From the NCBI GenBank assembly GCA_902791785.1, contig CADAXH010000048.1:1-8302 (forward strand): DNA of 8,302 nt, in the 5' to 3' direction. The first letter of the stretch is position 1, and each line of letters begins with the position of its first letter. The DNA is from an uncultured Ruminococcus sp. Its GTDB lineage: Bacteria; Bacillota; Clostridia; Oscillospirales; CAG-272. Made by a program: the position numbers and the translations under genes. This document shows positions 5,019 through 8,302 of this stretch, in pieces. The notes below the pieces were generated by a model. That model had not been told where the DNA came from, ran no database searches, and was given only the letters and a program-made list of their open reading frames with translations.

Positions 5019-6881
5019 ATGAAAAGAATAGTATCTATTATTGTTGCGCTGCTTATACTTGTTTCAAGTATGGCATACGCTATCGGCTGTACCGGAAAAA
5101 CCGGCGGAGAAACAACCACGGTTCAGGATGTGGAAACCACTGAAAGCACTCAGACAACAACTGCTGAAACCAGTGCAGAAGCCACAACTGAGGAAACAAC
5201 TACCGAAGAAACAACCACAACCGAAGAGGAGACAGAGCCTGAATATCTCAGACCTGTTGTTGACTTCAATGACTTTGTATTTGAAAATGTCGAAAGATCC
5301 GAACTTGATGAGGCAGAGGCGCTTTTGAATGCAGCTGTCGAAGAGGATGATTTTGATAAGATTTCAGAAGCTTATGAAGTATTCAATGAATTGTATTTCA
5401 AAATCTCCACTATGTCGAAACTGGCATCAATAAAGTATTACAGCAATACAGAAGAGAACAAGGAGTATGACGAGATTTCCACAAATCTTGATGAGCTTTT
5501 CAATGACGCAATGACGATCTTTATAAAGGTTTCATACAAGGTTCTTACGGAATCTGAGCATGCTGACAAAATCAGAGGCGAAGTAATCAGTGAAGAAGAC
5601 TGCGATTTCGTAATGGAAAACTACGAGACTTACACGGATGAATTCGCTGAAATAAAGTCAAGAATTTCCGCTCTTGAAAAAGAATACAATGAAGCGCTTG
5701 ATACAAAGATAAACGTACAGGGAAAGATGGCGACGGTTGACGATATAGTTGACATGTATGACGCCGGAAAACTGACATCTGCAAGATATTATCAGTTTAT
5801 GAGAATGGCATACAAAGCCATTGCCGAGAATGTTGCTCCTGTTTATGACAGAATAATAGCAGCATACAAGGAAAAAGCTCAGATGCTCGGCTATTCAAGT
5901 GCAACTGAAATGCAGTATGACCTGACATTCGGAAGAACTTACACGCCTCAGCAGGCACAGCAGTTCTGGGCATACGTCAAAGAATACATCGTTCCGCTTT
6001 ATGAGAAATTGAACAATTCAATAACGGCAAAAGAAGAGCGTTCAATATCTTCTTACCAGAACAAAGACGGCTTGCTCAACAAATTTGAAAAAGCAATGGT
6101 GACATACTTCAAGGAAGTTTCACCTGAAATGTACAATGCATATCTGTATATCAACAAATGCAACCTTCTGGACATTTCTTCTGATTCCAAGAGATATGAC
6201 AGTTCATTCACAACATATTTCTATGCATATGACGTTCCTTTTGTTTTCATCAAATCAAGAAATGGTTTCTCTGATGTTACAACCAAGATTCATGAATTGG
6301 GACATTTCTTTGATTACTATTTGAACGGAACGGAAGGCTCCGGGGATCTTGACGTAGCTGAAATCCATTCACAGGGAAGCGAAATGCTCTTCTTCAAATA
6401 CGTTCAGGAAGTACTTCCGGGCGATTACAACGGACTTCTCAAGGATCAGATTCTCGATCTTCTGAATGCAATCATTGAAGGCGCTCTTCACGATGAATTC
6501 CAGCAGAAGGCATTTGAACTTGAAGTTGTCAACTACGACAATCTCTATAAACTGTTCCAGAGCTTGTCAGTTGAATATCAGCAGGATTATTCAAACTACA
6601 TTATAGACGGAAATGATTTGTGGGCTGCTTATCCGCACCACTATCAGTCACCTTTCTACTACATCAGTTATGGTGTATCAGCAATTTCAGCTTTTGAACT
6701 GTATGTAAACAGCACAAACGACAGACAGGCAGCTATTGACCAGTACCTGGCAATTATCGGAGCTACTTCAGAGGAAGGATATCTGGACGTAATTACAAGA
6801 GTAGGCATGCATTCTCCTTTTGAAGAGTCAACATATACATACCTGTCATCATCACTTAAAAAGCTGTTCAAACTGAAATAA
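5019..6881 (+). CDS. Secreted lipoprotein oligoendopeptidase, M3 family (PepF-like)
   Basis: A 620-residue zinc metallopeptidase expected to cleave short peptides outside the cell. It begins with a signal peptide (MKRI, hydrophobic core to about 20) and a plausible lipobox AIGC, with C24 as lipid-anchored residue. A Thr/Glu-rich linker follows to about 75, then the peptidase domain. Zinc ligands are visible as HELGH (H425, H429, catalytic E426) and a Glu in DVAEIHSQGSE (E448), matching the HExGH and AE..S pattern of oligoendopeptidase F. Near the C-terminus HHYQSPFYYISYG (540-552) matches the conserved M3 substrate-binding segment. Usual PepF is about 600 residues and cytoplasmic; this one has a lipoprotein leader. 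It has its own promoter and ribosome binding site and lies next to a peptide importer, suggesting it feeds peptides to it. The family is clear; the exact substrate is not. Confidence 0.92.
   Translation: MKRIVSIIVALLILVSSMAYAIGCTGKTGGETTTVQDVETTESTQTTTAETSAEATTEETTTEETTTTEEETEPEYLRPVVDFNDFVFENVERSELDEAEALLNAAVEEDDFDKISEAYEVFNELYFKISTMSKLASIKYYSNTEENKEYDEISTNLDELFNDAMTIFIKVSYKVLTESEHADKIRGEVISEEDCDFVMENYETYTDEFAEIKSRISALEKEYNEALDTKINVQGKMATVDDIVDMYDAGKLTSARYYQFMRMAYKAIAENVAPVYDRIIAAYKEKAQMLGYSSATEMQYDLTFGRTYTPQQAQQFWAYVKEYIVPLYEKLNNSITAKEERSISSYQNKDGLLNKFEKAMVTYFKEVSPEMYNAYLYINKCNLLDISSDSKRYDSSFTTYFYAYDVPFVFIKSRNGFSDVTTKIHELGHFFDYYLNGTEGSGDLDVAEIHSQGSEMLFFKYVQEVLPGDYNGLLKDQILDLLNAIIEGALHDEFQQKAFELEVVNYDNLYKLFQSLSVEYQQDYSNYIIDGNDLWAAYPHHYQSPFYYISYGVSAISAFELYVNSTNDRQAAIDQYLAIIGATSEEGYLDVITRVGMHSPFEESTYTYLSSSLKKLFKLK
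5184..5234 (+). repeat. Tandem repeat coding TTEET units in the lipoprotein linker
   Basis: Two 15-base units (5184-5198 and 5199-5213) and a third degenerate, longer one (5214-5234) encode TTEET, TTEET and TTTEEET. They are part of a wider Thr/Glu-rich tract from about 5109 to 5240 that spaces the enzyme from its membrane anchor. Such tracts can vary in copy number between strains. Confidence 0.75.
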
Positions 6882-6882
6882 T

Positions 6883-7287
6883 ATGACAGTACTTGTTATA
6901 GACGGACAGGGTGGAAAAATCGGTCAGCTGCTTGTTGAATCGATTATAAAGGAGCAGATACCGTGCGAACTGGTTGCAATCGGGACAAACAGCATAGCAA
7001 CAAGCGCCATGCTCAAAGCGGGCGCGGGACAGGGAGCCACGGGAGAGAATCCTGTAATAGTCAATTCGCGCAGTGCAGATGTAATAATCGGACCGATTGG
7101 CATTGTTTCCGCCGATTCGCTGCTTGGTGAAATAACACCTTCAATGGCAGTGGCAATTGGACAGAGCAAGGCAGTCAAACTGCTTTTGCCCGTCAGCCAT
7201 TGCGACAATCAGGTGATTGGAGTCAAGAATTTGTCGATCGGTGAAATGGTTCAGGAAACCATATCTCAACTCAAAAAACTCGTATAA
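6883..7287 (+). CDS. DUF3842 family protein of unknown function
   Basis: A 134-residue soluble protein recognised as DUF3842, a family common in Clostridia and relatives with no known function to me. The N-terminus VLVIDGQGGKIG is a beta strand followed by a glycine-rich loop like that of a Rossmann-type nucleotide-binding fold. Further conserved-looking blocks are AIGTNSIATSAMLKAGAGQG, ATGENPVIVN, ADVIIGPIGI and LGEITPSMAVAIG. Length agrees with the family. It starts one base after the peptidase stop with no clear ribosome binding site, so it probably depends on translational coupling and shares the peptidase promoter. It is followed directly by a terminator. Nucleotide or cofactor binding is inference from the glycine pattern. 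Confidence 0.9.
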   Translation: MTVLVIDGQGGKIGQLLVESIIKEQIPCELVAIGTNSIATSAMLKAGAGQGATGENPVIVNSRSADVIIGPIGIVSADSLLGEITPSMAVAIGQSKAVKLLLPVSHCDNQVIGVKNLSIGEMVQETISQLKKLV

Positions 7288-7289
7288 CC

Positions 7290-7319
7290 GAAAAGGCCTT
7301 GAAAAAGGCTTTTTCTTTT
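7290..7319 (+). terminator. Rho-independent terminator after the DUF3842 gene
   Basis: GAAAAGGCCTT (7290-7300) pairs with AAGGCTTTTTC (7305-7315) around a GAAA tetraloop: eleven base pairs with one G-U wobble. It is followed by TTTT (7316-7319). It begins three bases after the stop codon. Confidence 0.88.
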
Positions 7320-7340
7320 GCCTTAAAGCTTGTATTTTCG

Positions 7341-7369
7341 TTGATTTTTTTGCTGTTATGGTATATCAT
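7341..7369 (+). promoter_or_regulatory. Sigma-A-type promoter for the LarA-like gene
   Basis: TTGATT (7341-7346, 4 of 6 at -35) and TATCAT (7364-7369, 5 of 6 at -10) are spaced by 17 bases. The block 7358-7373 matches the peptidase promoter block 4957-4972 at 15 of 16 positions, which supports the call. The expected start near 7376 gives a leader of about 30 bases. Confidence 0.7.
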
Positions 7370-7391
7370 AAGATTGCAAAAACAGACAGCA

Positions 7392-7396
7392 AAGGA
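7392..7396 (+). promoter_or_regulatory. Ribosome binding site for the LarA-like gene
   Basis: AAGGA ends nine bases before the ATG at 7406. A second AGGA at 7400-7403 is too close to that start, so the upstream copy is the likely one used. Confidence 0.65.
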
Positions 7397-7405
7397 AAAA
7401 GGATA

Positions 7406-8302
7406 ATGTATATCAAAAGTGATACATATATCAAAGATGACGAACTGAAAAAGGCTCTGTCTGAGTCTTTGGAAGGAAAGCATCTGAAAAAGGTTCTTAT
7501 ACTTCCTCCGGATTACACAAGGATGTATTCAGGGGCAGGCAAGATTACTTCAATATATTACGATCTGCTCAAGGACAACTGTCAGATTGACATCATGCCG
7601 GCTCTCGGGACTCACGAACCGATGACGGAAAACGAGTGGAATGCCTTCTTTGGCAAAAATGTGCCGTTTGACCGGATGATAGTTCACAGATGGAGGGATG
7701 ACGTCGTCAAAATAGGAGAAGTTCCTGGAGAATTCGTTTCAGAAGTATCTGAAGGGCTTGTCAAAACAAAGATTGAAGTTGAAGTCAATAAAAGACTGCT
7801 CGACAAATCCTATGACCTGATTATTTCAATAGGCCAGGTTGTTCCTCATGAAGTTGTCGGAATGGCCAATTACTCCAAAAACATATTTGTAGGGTGCGGC
7901 GGTTCGAGCATGATTAATTCATCCCACATGCTGGGCGCATTTTACGGAATGGAAAGAGTCATGGGAAAAGACTTTTCTCCCGTCAGAAAGGTGTTTGACT
8001 ATGCTGAACAGAATTTCCTTTCTGAAGTGCCGCTCATGTATGTGTTGACTGTTACTTCAAACAAGGGTGATGAGACATTTATCCATGATCTGTTCATAGG
8101 AAGATCAAGAACTCTGTTTGAAATGGCCGTCAAGGAGAGTCAGAGAGTCAATTTAACGCACGTTAAAGAGTCTTTCAAAAAAGTGGTGGTATATCTTGAC
8201 CCAAGGGAATTCAAGAGCACATGGCTCGGAAATAAGGCCATATACAGGACCAGGATGGCAATTGCAGACGGAGGCGACCTCATAATCCTTGCTCCCGGTG
8301 TC
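7406..8302 (+). CDS. LarA-like (lactate racemase domain, DUF2088) protein, 3'-truncated
   Basis: The first 299 residues are present and the frame is open at the right edge; family members are about 420 residues, so roughly 120 are missing. The LarA family are nickel-dependent racemases/epimerases of 2-hydroxy acids. DYTR (36-39) matches the DxTR cofactor-phosphate loop, and GTHEPMT starts at 68. The central block PHEVVGMANYSKN...SSHMLGA gives H148, K158 and H174. The spacings of 10 and 16 residues equal those of H174, K184 and H200 of Lactiplantibacillus plantarum LarA, where K184 holds the nickel pincer cofactor and H200 is a nickel ligand. H94 (HRWRDD) may be the H108 counterpart. The later LGNKAIYRTRMAIADGG block is typical of the subgroup. 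An active, cofactor-using enzyme is likely, but the substrate need not be lactate. No cofactor synthesis genes (larB, larC, larE) are in view. Confidence 0.92.
   Translation, partial: MYIKSDTYIKDDELKKALSESLEGKHLKKVLILPPDYTRMYSGAGKITSIYYDLLKDNCQIDIMPALGTHEPMTENEWNAFFGKNVPFDRMIVHRWRDDVVKIGEVPGEFVSEVSEGLVKTKIEVEVNKRLLDKSYDLIISIGQVVPHEVVGMANYSKNIFVGCGGSSMINSSHMLGAFYGMERVMGKDFSPVRKVFDYAEQNFLSEVPLMYVLTVTSNKGDETFIHDLFIGRSRTLFEMAVKESQRVNLTHVKESFKKVVVYLDPREFKSTWLGNKAIYRTRMAIADGGDLIILAPGV

Noticed and set aside
5041..5328. 95-residue + strand frame over the Thr/Glu linker
   Set aside because: Its Gln/Lys/Pro-rich product is the frame-shifted reading of the ACA/GAA repeats; the lipoprotein frame has signal peptide and enzyme domain.

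Overview
The window reads as an ordinary, densely packed stretch of a low-to-moderate GC bacterial chromosome (about 40% GC by eye, not counted). All genes lie on the + strand. The organism is most likely a member of the Bacillota (Firmicutes), possibly an anaerobic gut-type lineage: it has AGGAGG-type ribosome binding sites, sigma-A-like promoters, AAA/AGA-rich codon use, a Gram-positive style OppD C-terminus, a Thr/Glu-rich lipoprotein linker and a DUF3842 protein. TGA is used as a real stop (end of oppF), so this is not the Mycoplasma code.

Region 1 (1-4878) is the distal part of an oligopeptide ABC transporter operon. It holds a 5'-truncated oppC permease, oppD, oppF and a small three-helix membrane protein resembling DUF3899, joined by a 1-nt gap and then 8-nt and 4-nt overlaps. 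A hairpin terminator follows at 4891-4922. OppB and the binding protein OppA are not in the window; if present they probably lie off the left edge. All three transporter subunits are larger than usual. OppC carries a roughly 330-residue, Cys-containing, probably extracytoplasmic domain before its core membrane domain. OppD has a roughly 150-residue Lys/Glu-rich helical insertion between Q-loop and signature. OppF has a roughly 85-residue one between Walker A and Q-loop.

Region 2 (4940-7319) starts at a good promoter and encodes a lipoprotein metallopeptidase of the M3 oligoendopeptidase type (HELGH motif, secreted, Thr/Glu linker). One base later follows a 134-residue DUF3842 protein, then a strong hairpin terminator. 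A surface oligopeptidase beside an oligopeptide importer suggests extracellular peptide trimming followed by uptake; this is inference.

Region 3 (7341-8302) has its own promoter, sharing a 15/16 identical block with the previous one. It drives a LarA-like (lactate racemase domain, DUF2088) protein that runs off the right edge and retains the cofactor lysine and metal/catalytic histidine spacing of nickel-dependent lactate racemase.

I saw no RNA genes, mobile elements, CRISPR arrays or genes on the minus strand. The most unusual material is the set of insertions in the Opp proteins; I cannot tell from sequence alone whether they have been described before.
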